Below are positions 56,440 to 64,000 of a stretch of DNA of 64,000 nucleotides, one piece after another. The notes beneath the pieces were generated by a model. It ran no database searches, was not told the DNA's origin, and saw nothing but the letters and a program-made list of their open reading frames with translations. A program made the position numbers and the translations under genes. The DNA is from JABDMH01 sp965223025. GTDB lineage: Bacteria > Bacteroidota > Bacteroidia > Chitinophagales > Saprospiraceae. Numbering within the stretch: the first letter of the stretch is position 1; every line of letters begins with the position of its first letter. The stretch lies in NCBI GenBank assembly GCA_965223025.1, contig CBDCVP010000022.1, positions 558,001-622,000 of the forward strand, given 5' to 3'.

Positions 56440-57779
56440 AATCCCCTAATGCGCTCGTTCCCGGAGCACACACAGACTCGCAACACAGATTGCGCATACT
56501 CTGGTTTACCACCTCACCTTCGCTAGGTAGGGCCCACCTTGATGATGGAGCCACCTTAGGAACAAGTTGGATCGAAGCCATGGAACGCCTTCTCATCAGC
56601 GATCTTCAGATCGAGCTCGCGATCGCCTTTAGCTGGCAGGTGGATGCCATCGGTTCTTACCGGATTGAGGGACATCCCACACTTTACTATACCATCCCAA
56701 GAAGGCCAAAGAGCAAATGGATGAGAGCTGTGCGATCTATGCTTTGGCTACCTGAGAGCTCAGATGAGGTGGTTGTGGATTGCGAAGCCGTCGTCAGAGA
56801 TTTCAAGCCGGATATCGTCACTTTCTTCGGGACGGAGACTCCATATCCACTGGTCATCCCCAAATTAAGGTGCCCACATGTTGTGTGGTTTCAGGGCAAT
56901 CTCACCGTGTATCAGATGAAATGGCACAGCGGCATCAGCCTGCTGAATTCCCTGCGAAGCGAATCACTGATTACTCTTCTGCGCGGCCATTCCGACTTCC
57001 ACTACTTTCTCCGATATCGCCACTACGTAGTACGGGAAAAAAAGATCTTCAGCCAATGTCAAAATTTCATAGGCCGTACTGCCTGGGATTCTCGACTGGT
57101 CAGTGTGATGGCACCGCATGCCAAATATCACCATAGTGAAGAAGCCATGAGACCAGCCTTTTTCGAAGCAGTTTGGAACAAAAGACGCCATGAAAACCGC
57201 ATCACGATCATTTCAACTTTCAGAGATAATTTGTTCAAGGGACTGGAAACGGCGATGGAAGCATTTATGCTCTTGAAGACACTGGTCAATGAAAACATCG
57301 AATGGAAGATCGCTGGAGTTGCTGCAGACTCATCCTATGCCAAAGCTTGCCAACTCTCCGCAAACTTTAGTGGTGATAAACACTTCATGCTCCTAGGATC
57401 TAAGTCTGCCTCTGAGCTGGCACAGGAGCTATGCAATGCCGACATCTTTGTCCATCCCTCGCACATCGACAATAGTCCCAATAGTCTCTGCGAAGCCATG
57501 CTGCTTGGAGTGCCTTGCATTTCTACCAACGTAGGCGGTATTCCGAGCCTGCTGCAAGATGGCACGGAGGGCTTACTTGTGCAAGATGGAGATCCCTATG
57601 CTATGGCAGGCTCGATTCTCACGTTGATCAAAAATCCAGCATATGCCAAACAATTAGGCGATCAAGCCAGATTGAGGGGACTCAAGAGAAACAATGGTCA
57701 GAAGATCAAACAGGAGCTCATGGTGATCTATCAAAACATCCTAGAAAAGGACACCAAACTCCAAGAAAAGAATACATGA
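56427..57779 (+). CDS. Glycosyltransferase family 4 (GT-B)
   Basis: A 450-residue GT-B enzyme. The N-terminal half contains an acceptor domain ('FTTSPSLGRAHLDDGATLGTSW', 'CPHVVWFQGNLTVYQ'). The C-terminal half has the donor-binding pattern 'TIISTFRDNLFKGLETAMEAF', 'KIAGVAADSSY', 'FVHPSHIDNSPNSLCEAMLL' and 'GIPSLLQDGTEGLLVQDGD'. The Glu in 'CEAMLLGVP' corresponds to the conserved EX7E region of retaining GT4 enzymes. The donor sugar is unknown. The start overlaps the flippase gene, and the stop overlaps a small frame at 57776 by ATGA. It acts on the cytoplasmic side, extending the lipid-linked repeat unit. Confidence 0.92.
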   Translation: MESVESPNALVPGAHTDSQHRLRILWFTTSPSLGRAHLDDGATLGTSWIEAMERLLISDLQIELAIAFSWQVDAIGSYRIEGHPTLYYTIPRRPKSKWMRAVRSMLWLPESSDEVVVDCEAVVRDFKPDIVTFFGTETPYPLVIPKLRCPHVVWFQGNLTVYQMKWHSGISLLNSLRSESLITLLRGHSDFHYFLRYRHYVVREKKIFSQCQNFIGRTAWDSRLVSVMAPHAKYHHSEEAMRPAFFEAVWNKRRHENRITIISTFRDNLFKGLETAMEAFMLLKTLVNENIEWKIAGVAADSSYAKACQLSANFSGDKHFMLLGSKSASELAQELCNADIFVHPSHIDNSPNSLCEAMLLGVPCISTNVGGIPSLLQDGTEGLLVQDGDPYAMAGSILTLIKNPAYAKQLGDQARLRGLKRNNGQKIKQELMVIYQNILEKDTKLQEKNT

Positions 57780-57895
57780 AAAATAATATCGTCAACTACG
57801 ATAGCAAGTACAACCCTGGTTGGGTTAAATCTCTGGTGATTTACTCATTTGGCACAAGTCTTGGGTTGACAACCAATAGTTGCTCGATCAGATGA
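57776..57895 (+). CDS. Tiny frame coupled to the GT4 gene, possible gene remnant
   Basis: A 39-residue frame starts with ATGA overlap to the GT4 stop ('MKNNIVNYDSKYNPGWVKSL', then 'VIYSFGTSLGL' and a stop). The following 223 bases show short frames only. The hydrophobic 'SLVIYSFGTSLGL' resembles the first helix of flippase-like proteins, so the stretch may be the remains of a larger gene lost from the locus. It may also be spurious. Confidence 0.3.
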   Translation: MKNNIVNYDSKYNPGWVKSLVIYSFGTSLGLTTNSCSIR

Positions 57896-58118
57896 CGATC
57901 ATTTATCATAGAAATGGATGCAGACCAAAAGTTAGTATACACAAATCGCAGGTCGCGTAAGCAATCCAGATTATACAGTCGCACTTCGGCAATGATGGAA
58001 AAAGATTGGGAATATGTTTGATAGTTTTGATATCATCATCTGGAGGAGCCAAACTGGTGATGACCACATTGGACTAATAGTGGGCGACCCAGCAGTGGAT
58101 TATGAATGCTAAATAGTC

Positions 58119-59048
58119 ATGAATACAGCTTTTGAAAAAGGCAAAGTGAGCTTAATCATCCTCACATTCAATAGAAGTCAAATGATTACTGACGCTATTG
58201 ACAGCCTCCTTAATCAGACCTACGAGAATACCGAAATCATCATCGTTGATAATGCCTCCACAGATGACACTGCTAAGGTGCTGGAGCGCTATAAATCTCC
58301 TGAATTTCAGGACAAAATCAGGATCTATCATCTTGAAGAAAATCGAAAATTTACCGGAGGAACCAATTTTGCACTCGATAAGATTCGCGGAGAGTGGTTT
58401 ACTTTGCTGGATGATGACGACACAGCGCATCCGGAGGCGTTGGAAATCATGCTCTCAATACCTCGAGAGATTGATCCCACGATCGATGCCATTACCTGTA
58501 ACGCCATCGATTCTTCCACAGGTGAACTGGCAGGAAAGGGACTGGAGAAGGATCAGTACCTAAGTTTCGAACACCTGGTACGACATTGTTCAGGTGAATT
58601 TTGGGGTATTACTAAAAGTGAGTTGATCAGGGGTATTCGTTTTAATGAGGCACTGATCGGCATGGAAGACACCTTTTGGTATAAAGTCAGTGCCAAGGCA
58701 AACCGTTATTACGTACATAAGGGCTTGAGGGTGTGGACCACCGATCACGGTACGAACATGACCACAATTCTCAAGCGTAAAAATCGAAAACTCAAAGCTA
58801 AGGTCTATCGCGCTTTGGTCCATGAAGATTTATATTGGGATAGTCTTGCCACCTATGATGTTAAAAAGTTTAGATCCAAGTGTTTAAAAGGATTGATCTA
58901 TACACATATGGATGAAGATCCACAAACAGCAGGAATGTACTTGGTAAAGCTATCAGAACATGCTGGACTAAGTATTGTCATTGGAAAAATTTCGATGATC
59001 ATGCCTCGAGCCTTACTGAGATCCGTATTCTATTTTATTCCATTGTAA
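58119..59048 (+). CDS. Glycosyltransferase family 2 (GT-A)
   Basis: A 309-residue GT-A enzyme with the signature 'VSLIILTFNRSQMITDAIDSLL' and 'IIIVDNASTDDT' (about residues 8-55). The metal-binding aspartates are in 'WFTLLDDDDTAHPEALE' (about 94-110), and a probable catalytic region lies at 'IGMEDTFWYKVSAKANRYYV' (about 180-205). The C-terminus has basic and hydrophobic stretches that could attach it to the membrane. The sugar is unknown. A 223-base stretch without a gene separates it from the GT4 gene, suggesting loss of a gene between them. Confidence 0.9.
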   Translation: MNTAFEKGKVSLIILTFNRSQMITDAIDSLLNQTYENTEIIIVDNASTDDTAKVLERYKSPEFQDKIRIYHLEENRKFTGGTNFALDKIRGEWFTLLDDDDTAHPEALEIMLSIPREIDPTIDAITCNAIDSSTGELAGKGLEKDQYLSFEHLVRHCSGEFWGITKSELIRGIRFNEALIGMEDTFWYKVSAKANRYYVHKGLRVWTTDHGTNMTTILKRKNRKLKAKVYRALVHEDLYWDSLATYDVKKFRSKCLKGLIYTHMDEDPQTAGMYLVKLSEHAGLSIVIGKISMIMPRALLRSVFYFIPL

Positions 59049-59073
59049 CGTCGATGCACTGATTTTTCCACCG

Positions 59074-60660
59074 ATGATCAGACTGGGTGCAGTAATCAGC
59101 CACGACAAACCCTTCTCCCTCTGGCAGAAGGAGCTCTTAGACTGGATTGTCCAGCAACCGGATATTCAGTTGTGCGTATTGATCGAGCAAGGCAAGCAAC
59201 GACCACTCAACATGGCGTCAAGGATACTCAGAGCACAAGCCTTGCTGGAGCGTAGATTGCTGCACATCCGAGATAAAACATGGCCAAGACCGTCCAGTTC
59301 GTCGGGATACGGTGAAATCGTGAAGACCACCTTCGCAGGTGCAGAGGGCGATTCTGAAAAACAATGGCTAGTCCACGAACAAATCAAATCCTATCGTCTG
59401 GACACCATACTCAATCTCACCGACACCGAACTCTCAGCTGAATCACGGTCCCTGGCTACTAACGGTGTGTGGACGATCACTCACGGTGATCATCATCGAC
59501 CTCTCCAACAACTTGCTGGGTTTTGGGAGCTGATAGGAAACCAATCAGTCATACCAATCAAGTTGGTACAGATCAAGTCCCATGGTGAGCAGTTGGTCAT
59601 TGACAAGAGCTATCACTTTAAGCACTGGTCTTTGGCAAAAAACCAAAGCCAAGTGATGGCGCAGTGTTCCATCTTGTTTCTCAAGAACCTGAGTCTCAAG
59701 GCATGGAGCGGTAGACAGCGTGCTGCCCAATCTGTTTTAAGTCCGGCTCCCGAAAGATACCCACAATGGAGGCAAGTCATCCACTATCTGGTCTATTTTT
59801 ATCTTACGCTCCTATCTAAGGTCTGGCAAAAACTCACCACTAAGTATTTTGGTGTGAGGTACCGATGCTGGACGCTTCAGATGGGAATCGGAACATTTTC
59901 AGCCGCACACCTAAAGGCACTGCAGACTTTGCCTCCACCTGCAGGAGAATTTTGGGCAGACCCCTTCTTATTCAGTCATCAATCCAAGACCTATGTTTTC
60001 TTCGAAAACTTTTCCTATCAGAATCAAATTGGGAAGATATCCTGTGGTGAAATCGTTGATGATACCATCACCGCAGTGTCAGATGTTATAGTAAGAGATT
60101 ATCATCTCTCGTATCCCTTCATCTTTGAGGAGGATGGAAACATCTTTATGATCCCCGAGACCACCGAAAATCAAAGATTGGAAATCTATATCTGCCAAAA
60201 ATTTCCCCTAGAATGGTCTCTACATGCCACAGCATTTGAGGGCGAATGTGTGGCAGATGCCACCTATTTCCGGGATGATAATGACAATCGATGGCTATTT
60301 GTAAATAAGGGATACGATGGTTACTTTAATGACCAATTGAGTATCTATCACATCGATTCCCTGAAGCTGAATAAAATCACCCCTCACCGACTCAATCCAG
60401 TCATCGTCGACGCCCGTCGAGCTAGGAACGCCGGTCCACTATTTCATAAAGGCAACAGCTTAATCCGACCATCACAAAACAACTCCTATGGAATTTATGG
60501 ATATGGGCTCAACCTGAACCGGATTACGAAGCTTTCACTTGATGACTACGAAGAAGAAGTTATCCTCGAGGTGACACCGGAGCGACATGTGGAGTTAGCA
60601 GCCACTCACCACCTGCATCAAACTGAGACCATGTTTGTGCTGGATGCCATCCCAAAATAG
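59074..60660 (+). CDS. Two-domain protein with formyltransferase-like N-terminus and GINT1-like beta-propeller
   Basis: A 528-residue protein. The N-terminal part (about 1-210) resembles the formyltransferase-like Rossmann domain that precedes bacterial GINT1-like proteins, with 'KSYRLDTILNLTDTELSAES' and 'HHRPLQQLAGFWELI'. The C-terminal half (about 260-525) shows five-bladed propeller motifs: 'PPPAGEFWADPFLFSHQSKT', 'YVFFENFSYQ', 'SYPFIFEEDGNIFMIPETTEN', 'CVADATYFRDDNDNRWLFVNK' and 'ARNAGPLFHKGNSLIRPSQN'. The 'EFWADPF.....YvFfE' and 'SYPFvfe..g.iymiPEt' patterns belong to the N-terminal domain of glucosamine inositolphosphorylceramide transferases. The role in this locus is not known; sugar recognition or transfer is an inference. 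Confidence 0.78.
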   Translation: MIRLGAVISHDKPFSLWQKELLDWIVQQPDIQLCVLIEQGKQRPLNMASRILRAQALLERRLLHIRDKTWPRPSSSSGYGEIVKTTFAGAEGDSEKQWLVHEQIKSYRLDTILNLTDTELSAESRSLATNGVWTITHGDHHRPLQQLAGFWELIGNQSVIPIKLVQIKSHGEQLVIDKSYHFKHWSLAKNQSQVMAQCSILFLKNLSLKAWSGRQRAAQSVLSPAPERYPQWRQVIHYLVYFYLTLLSKVWQKLTTKYFGVRYRCWTLQMGIGTFSAAHLKALQTLPPPAGEFWADPFLFSHQSKTYVFFENFSYQNQIGKISCGEIVDDTITAVSDVIVRDYHLSYPFIFEEDGNIFMIPETTENQRLEIYICQKFPLEWSLHATAFEGECVADATYFRDDNDNRWLFVNKGYDGYFNDQLSIYHIDSLKLNKITPHRLNPVIVDARRARNAGPLFHKGNSLIRPSQNNSYGIYGYGLNLNRITKLSLDDYEEEVILEVTPERHVELAATHHLHQTETMFVLDAIPK

Positions 60661-60697
60661 TGCAGCTTTGGGCTCCATATCGGGATCGACTACCTTA

Positions 60698-61294
60698 TCA
60701 TGATGCCGGAAAATGCCGATCTATGATTTCGACCACTTCTTTGAGCCATTTCCTGCGCTGATCTGGGGTACTATTGACGATAATTCGGAACATCCTTCTC
60801 TCGAATGTTTCGATTCCACAGAGACTAAAAATGCAATGGTTCCAAATCGCATCCAGAGGATCTCCAAAAACCTTCCTTTCTCTAGTCTCGCTGGTGTTGG
60901 ACGTATTAAAAACCAACGCTGTGTTGGCTTTGAGTAATCCGACTGGAATACCTTCACCGGCATCACCCTCCCGAAAGTTGTAGGCGACTCCAGGTCGGAC
61001 CACCCGGTCTATCCAGCCTTTTAGTATTGCCGGTGGTTGTCCCCACCAATTGGGATGTATGATGACAACTCCCTCACAGCTCATAAGATCACGGCAATGA
61101 TTTCTAATGAGGGGCCCCACTTCTCCATTTTCTGGAATCTCTTCTCTTTGAAGAACAGGATCAAACTTTTCTGCATACAAATCATGAAAAGTCACTTCAT
61201 GATTTCCGTGGTCCAGTCTTTCTACACAGGTCTGCGCAATGGCATGATTGAAGCTTTTTGAGTTGGGATGTGCTAAGATGACTAAGACTTTCAT
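60698..61294 (-). CDS. NAD(P)H quinone oxidoreductase, flavodoxin-like fold
   Basis: A 198-residue protein if the ATG at 61294 is used, which starts the flavodoxin-like pattern directly ('MKVLVILAHPNSKSFNHAI'); the GTG at 61330 would add 12 residues and overlap the lyase gene. The Flavodoxin_2 signatures are 'HPNWWGQPPAILKGWIDRV' (flavin and quinone site), 'GVAYNFREG' and 'ALVFNTSNTS'. Relatives include MdaB and KefF, FMN or FAD enzymes that reduce quinones with NAD(P)H. It is on the opposite strand to the polysaccharide operon and probably not part of the pathway. Confidence 0.88.
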   Translation of the reverse strand: MKVLVILAHPNSKSFNHAIAQTCVERLDHGNHEVTFHDLYAEKFDPVLQREEIPENGEVGPLIRNHCRDLMSCEGVVIIHPNWWGQPPAILKGWIDRVVRPGVAYNFREGDAGEGIPVGLLKANTALVFNTSNTSETRERKVFGDPLDAIWNHCIFSLCGIETFERRMFRIIVNSTPDQRRKWLKEVVEIIDRHFPAS

Positions 61295-61326
61295 CGCTTC
61301 AGAAATCAATAATACCGCACAGTGAT

Positions 61327-62304
61327 TCACTCCGCTCCCGGTGCTACCAGCTCATATCCATCGGCCTCACCAATGTACTCCTTCACCTCATCTATGAAGA
61401 CCTCTCTGTGGTCTATGCCAGCCTGGATACTTCGCTCCACACTGACTTTGTCTTTCCATCGCCAATGATAAATGCCAAACTTGAAACCACCACCAATGTC
61501 GAGGTTATGATAAATCGTTTGTATGCCTTCTTGCTCATAGCGGATCACATCATCGACCCAGACCTTGACAAAGCCAGATTGCTTTGACCACTTGACTTGT
61601 GCGATGAGGTCCATCCATCGACCCTGTGATATTTCTGAGATGAATTCAGGAGGAATCCACTGGGAGTCGGTACTCACTCCCTTTGATCTGGATACTGCTA
61701 GATGGCTACCATGCACCTCCAATGCAAAAATGGGAGAGCCTTCTGAACCGTGCTGCCACTGTGCGATCATAAACCTCAGTTCGGACCTTAGAGATGACGG
61801 GACGGGAATGAAATCGTTGGGAAAAAACACACTCATCCCATACCACCGTACCTCTCCCTCCTTTGGGTACCTTTGAAATGGAGCCCGCGGATTGGGACGC
61901 AATTCTGCTCTATGGGTGGCCTGACCTATCGGCCATCGATCGAGAGTTGTGGCCTTCAGAAAAAACCGCGCACTGTGACTTCCCTTTCGAAAATATGTAC
62001 TACTTCTCTCTATGGCGAAATCTGACATCTCAGCGGTCGGAGCTAAGCACACGTTATAGAGATAGTAGGCATTCCAAGGTATGCCGGGTAAACATCCATT
62101 ACTAGCATCGGAAGGATCTGTGGGCCGATCGGAAAGTACCTGAAATGGCTCCTTCTCATCCTCGAAGCTCATATACATATCGATCCCGATTTCATCGACA
62201 GGATCGACAGGATTCACCATCGGGATCGCATCCTGATTTCTTTCACAACTAAGTCCAAGGACAGACAAAGCAACCAAGACCCAGGGTAATCCTATTCTTT
62301 TCAT
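61327..62304 (-). CDS. Lipoprotein with polysaccharide-lyase-like jelly-roll domain
   Basis: A 325-residue exported protein from the ATG at 62304 ('MKRIGLPWVLVALSVLGLSC', lipobox 'LGLSC', Cys about 20). After a linker comes a concanavalin-like domain of the heparin-lyase I / PL20 type (Polysacc_lyase). Its marks are 'FRKGSHSARFFLK', 'QATHRAELRPNPRAPFQRY', 'VRWYGMSVFFPNDFIP', 'MIAQWQHGSEGSPIFAL' and 'FKFGIYHWRWKDK', which is close to the conserved 'kfGIYr..w' end. Such enzymes cleave acidic polysaccharides by beta-elimination. It lies within the polysaccharide region but on the opposite strand. Cutting the polymer made here, or a host/environmental one, is an inference. Confidence 0.75.
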   Translation of the reverse strand: MKRIGLPWVLVALSVLGLSCERNQDAIPMVNPVDPVDEIGIDMYMSFEDEKEPFQVLSDRPTDPSDASNGCLPGIPWNAYYLYNVCLAPTAEMSDFAIERSSTYFRKGSHSARFFLKATTLDRWPIGQATHRAELRPNPRAPFQRYPKEGEVRWYGMSVFFPNDFIPVPSSLRSELRFMIAQWQHGSEGSPIFALEVHGSHLAVSRSKGVSTDSQWIPPEFISEISQGRWMDLIAQVKWSKQSGFVKVWVDDVIRYEQEGIQTIYHNLDIGGGFKFGIYHWRWKDKVSVERSIQAGIDHREVFIDEVKEYIGEADGYELVAPGAE

Positions 62305-62791
62305 CCAGGTGAAAATGCGGTCGATCGGGGAGGTTATATAACGAAAGTAAATATAGGGAATTGTATGAAACACTGTGTCCTAATGTATGAATGAAACTCC
62401 ACATATTTAGTTATCTATCAAAGACTTAGGATAACAATGAGTTTGCTGCCGACATAAGAAAACCGGAGACTTTCCTTGTAAGGTATGGGGAATAAGCCTA
62501 CCTTTGCGTGGCAGTTTTTATTCCCACCGCTCCACCGGGAAGCACTGTACCCCAACGGAATCCAAGCAAACAGCCTAAGACGGCTCCTTGATACAACAGT
62601 TGAGAAATATCAACAGCCTTTAAAGCACGCTGAACATTGTTTCTCCTTCACTTTCGACCACCAAACTGCGTCTTACCTAAAGGGGTGAGAGATGGCATGA
62701 TTTTAACATGAATTATATGGATCAGACTTTCATTCGTAGGCGGACTTAGCATTGTAAAACCAAGTGGTACAGCACTCAAATCATACATCAT
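62305..62791. other. Leader region of asnB with consensus promoter
   Basis: The 487 bases have the lyase start on one side and asnB on the other. The plus strand contains a consensus promoter (62476-62506) and then about 280 bases of untranslated leader. A 67-codon frame (62485-62688) overlaps the promoter and has no coding character. No strong hairpin was found. Confidence 0.55.
62476..62506 (+). promoter_or_regulatory. Bacteroidota-type promoter upstream of asnB
   Basis: TTG (62476-62478) is followed after 20 bases by TACCTTTG (62499-62506), a perfect match to TTG-N20-TAnnTTTG. Transcription would start near 62513 and leave a leader of about 280 nt before the asnB start. Confidence 0.75.
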
Positions 62792-64000
62792 ATGTGCGGA
62801 ATTTGCGGGATTTTTGAACTCGATAGGGACCGTCACCTGGACGCACAGGAGTTGGATGATATGTCATATCCCACCACACATCGAGGTCCAGATGATCAGG
62901 GTGTCTATGTATCGGGGAACATAGGACTGGGATTCAGAAGATTAAGCATCATTGATCTGAGCCATGGCCATCAACCATTGAGCAACGAGGATGGCACCAT
63001 CTGGATAGTTTTTAATGGAGAAATCTATAACTTCCTTGAGTTGCGCCAAGAGCTCATCCGCAAAGGACACATCTTTAAGACAGATACCGACACCGAAACG
63101 ATCGTTCACCTCTATGAGGAAATGGGAAATCAATGCGTAACCCGGTTAAGAGGTATGTTCTCTTTTGCTATTTGGGATGAAAAAAAACAGACTCTTTTCT
63201 GTGCCCGGGACCGATTTGGGATCAAACCATTTTTCTATCGTCAGGATAAAAGACGGTTCCTTTTTGGATCTGAAATAAAAAACATCCTGCAAGTCTCTAA
63301 GGTCCCTGAGCTAGAGCTCAATGTGCTGGACTACTATCTCACTTATGGATATACGCCTATCGATAAGACTATCTATGCTGATATCCGGAAGTTGCCTCCT
63401 GCACACACGCTTGAATTGACCGTCGGTAGCAGACCAAAAATATCACGATACTGGGACATTCAGTTTAAACCAGATCATACGTTGTCAACACAAGATTGGC
63501 ACGAATTAATTAGGGAGAAACTTCGAGAATCCGTGCGTCTCCGCATGATCAGCGACGTACCATTGGGTGCTTTCTTGAGTGGTGGAATCGATTCGGGTAG
63601 TGTAGTAGCCATGATGGCCAAGGAGACAGATCAACCTGTCAAAACCTTTTCTATCGGTTTTGCTGAAAAGGAGTTTAATGAATTGCCCTTGGCTAAATTG
63701 GTCGCTCAAAAGTATGGGACCGATCACTATGAGCACATTGTCGAACCACAGTCTATTGATATCTTATCAACCTTGGTAAGCTGCTATGATGAGCCTTTTG
63801 GTGACTCATCGGCCATTCCTACTTACTATGTTTCCAAGTTTGCACGCGAACATGTCACAGTGGCATTATCTGGAGACGGTGGGGATGAACTGTTTGCAGG
63901 TTATGATCACTACAAAAAACTTCGCAACATTGAGCGATTTCATCAACTCACGGCAGGCCTCTGTACAGGCCCCGCTCGGGCACTACACCACCTCATCCCC
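62792..64000 (+). CDS. asnB: Asparagine synthase (glutamine-hydrolysing), partial at window end
   Basis: The frame starts at ATG 62792 and is still open at the last base (about 403 residues seen of about 600-630). 'MCGICGIFELD' gives the N-terminal nucleophile Cys2 of the class II glutaminase domain. 'PTTHRGPDDQGVY', 'GFRRLSIIDLSHGHQPLSN' and 'VFNGEIYNFLELR' complete it. The synthetase domain has the PP-loop 'FLSGGIDSGSVVA' and 'ALSGDGGDELFAGYDHY'. It would form an amide from aspartate or a similar acid with ATP and glutamine. In polysaccharide loci such AsnB homologues are thought to amidate sugar acids or peptide parts, which is an inference for this case. A consensus promoter lies about 290 bases upstream. 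Confidence 0.93.
   Translation, partial: MCGICGIFELDRDRHLDAQELDDMSYPTTHRGPDDQGVYVSGNIGLGFRRLSIIDLSHGHQPLSNEDGTIWIVFNGEIYNFLELRQELIRKGHIFKTDTDTETIVHLYEEMGNQCVTRLRGMFSFAIWDEKKQTLFCARDRFGIKPFFYRQDKRRFLFGSEIKNILQVSKVPELELNVLDYYLTYGYTPIDKTIYADIRKLPPAHTLELTVGSRPKISRYWDIQFKPDHTLSTQDWHELIREKLRESVRLRMISDVPLGAFLSGGIDSGSVVAMMAKETDQPVKTFSIGFAEKEFNELPLAKLVAQKYGTDHYEHIVEPQSIDILSTLVSCYDEPFGDSSAIPTYYVSKFAREHVTVALSGDGGDELFAGYDHYKKLRNIERFHQLTAGLCTGPARALHHLIP

Noticed and set aside
62485..62688. Plus-strand 67-codon frame upstream of asnB.
   Set aside because: Its start lies inside the consensus promoter, so it would not be contained in the transcript.

Overview
This window most likely comes from a member of the Bacteroidota (Bacteroidetes). 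The evidence is the gene content: a DUF4293 membrane protein, an OstA-like protein, a DUF4249 lipoprotein paired with a TonB-dependent receptor, an ECF sigma factor with a FecR/DUF4974 anti-sigma factor and an STN-domain protein, and a GIN-domain (DUF2807) lipoprotein. Several intergenic regions also carry the Bacteroidota promoter pattern TTG-N19/20-TAnnTTTG instead of -35/-10 boxes. The rRNA genes are complete. I do not assign a class or genus.

Layout. 1-3.4 kb: end of an oligopeptide-type ABC importer (binding protein and two permeases with enlarged loops). 3.5-8.5 kb: small lipoprotein, 2-oxoglutarate dehydrogenase E1 (sucA), a probable outer-membrane protein, a TatD nuclease and tRNA-Ser(GGA). 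9.0-11.3 kb: ExbB/ExbD energising operon ending in a strong terminator. 11.5-17.5 kb: membrane proteins, a DadA-like oxidase, an OstA-like/TPR-SH3 gene pair, and rplU-rpmA, where L27 is fused to a helix-hairpin-helix domain. 17.9-23.5 kb: a GT-C-like membrane protein, an Lrp/AsnC regulator divergent from a DinB protein, and an outer-membrane beta-barrel receptor.

23.5-31.6 kb is a rearranged accessory region. It holds an IS1595-family element, a direct duplication of about 740 bp whose first copy carries a truncated gene, and a TonB receptor/DUF4249/beta-barrel operon whose receptor gene is split by an IS66-family element. The flanking direct repeats show that excision would restore the reading frame. 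32.0-39.1 kb: a tandem array of about 288-bp units abuts a minus-strand 16S-23S-5S operon. The 23S gene contains a 780-bp group I intron with a LAGLIDADG endonuclease gene in helix 69 (E. coli position 1917), with recognisable P/Q/R/S core elements and P1.

39.1-49.4 kb: ribosomal protein S1 with a long low-complexity tail, sigma-54 (rpoN), a 40-residue membrane protein with its own consensus promoter, and a minus-strand surface-signalling cluster (ECF sigma, FecR, an STN protein with about ten short repeats, a beta-barrel, a GIN lipoprotein). 50.2-64.0 kb: a polysaccharide locus with Wza-like export lipoprotein, Wzz/BY-kinase, Wzy-like polymerase, Wzx-like flippase, glycosyltransferases, a GINT1-like two-domain protein, a polysaccharide-lyase-like lipoprotein and asparagine synthase (cut off by the window end). 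The best candidates for further study are the 23S intron, the IS66-split receptor, the 5S-linked tandem repeats and the repeat protein of the signalling cluster.
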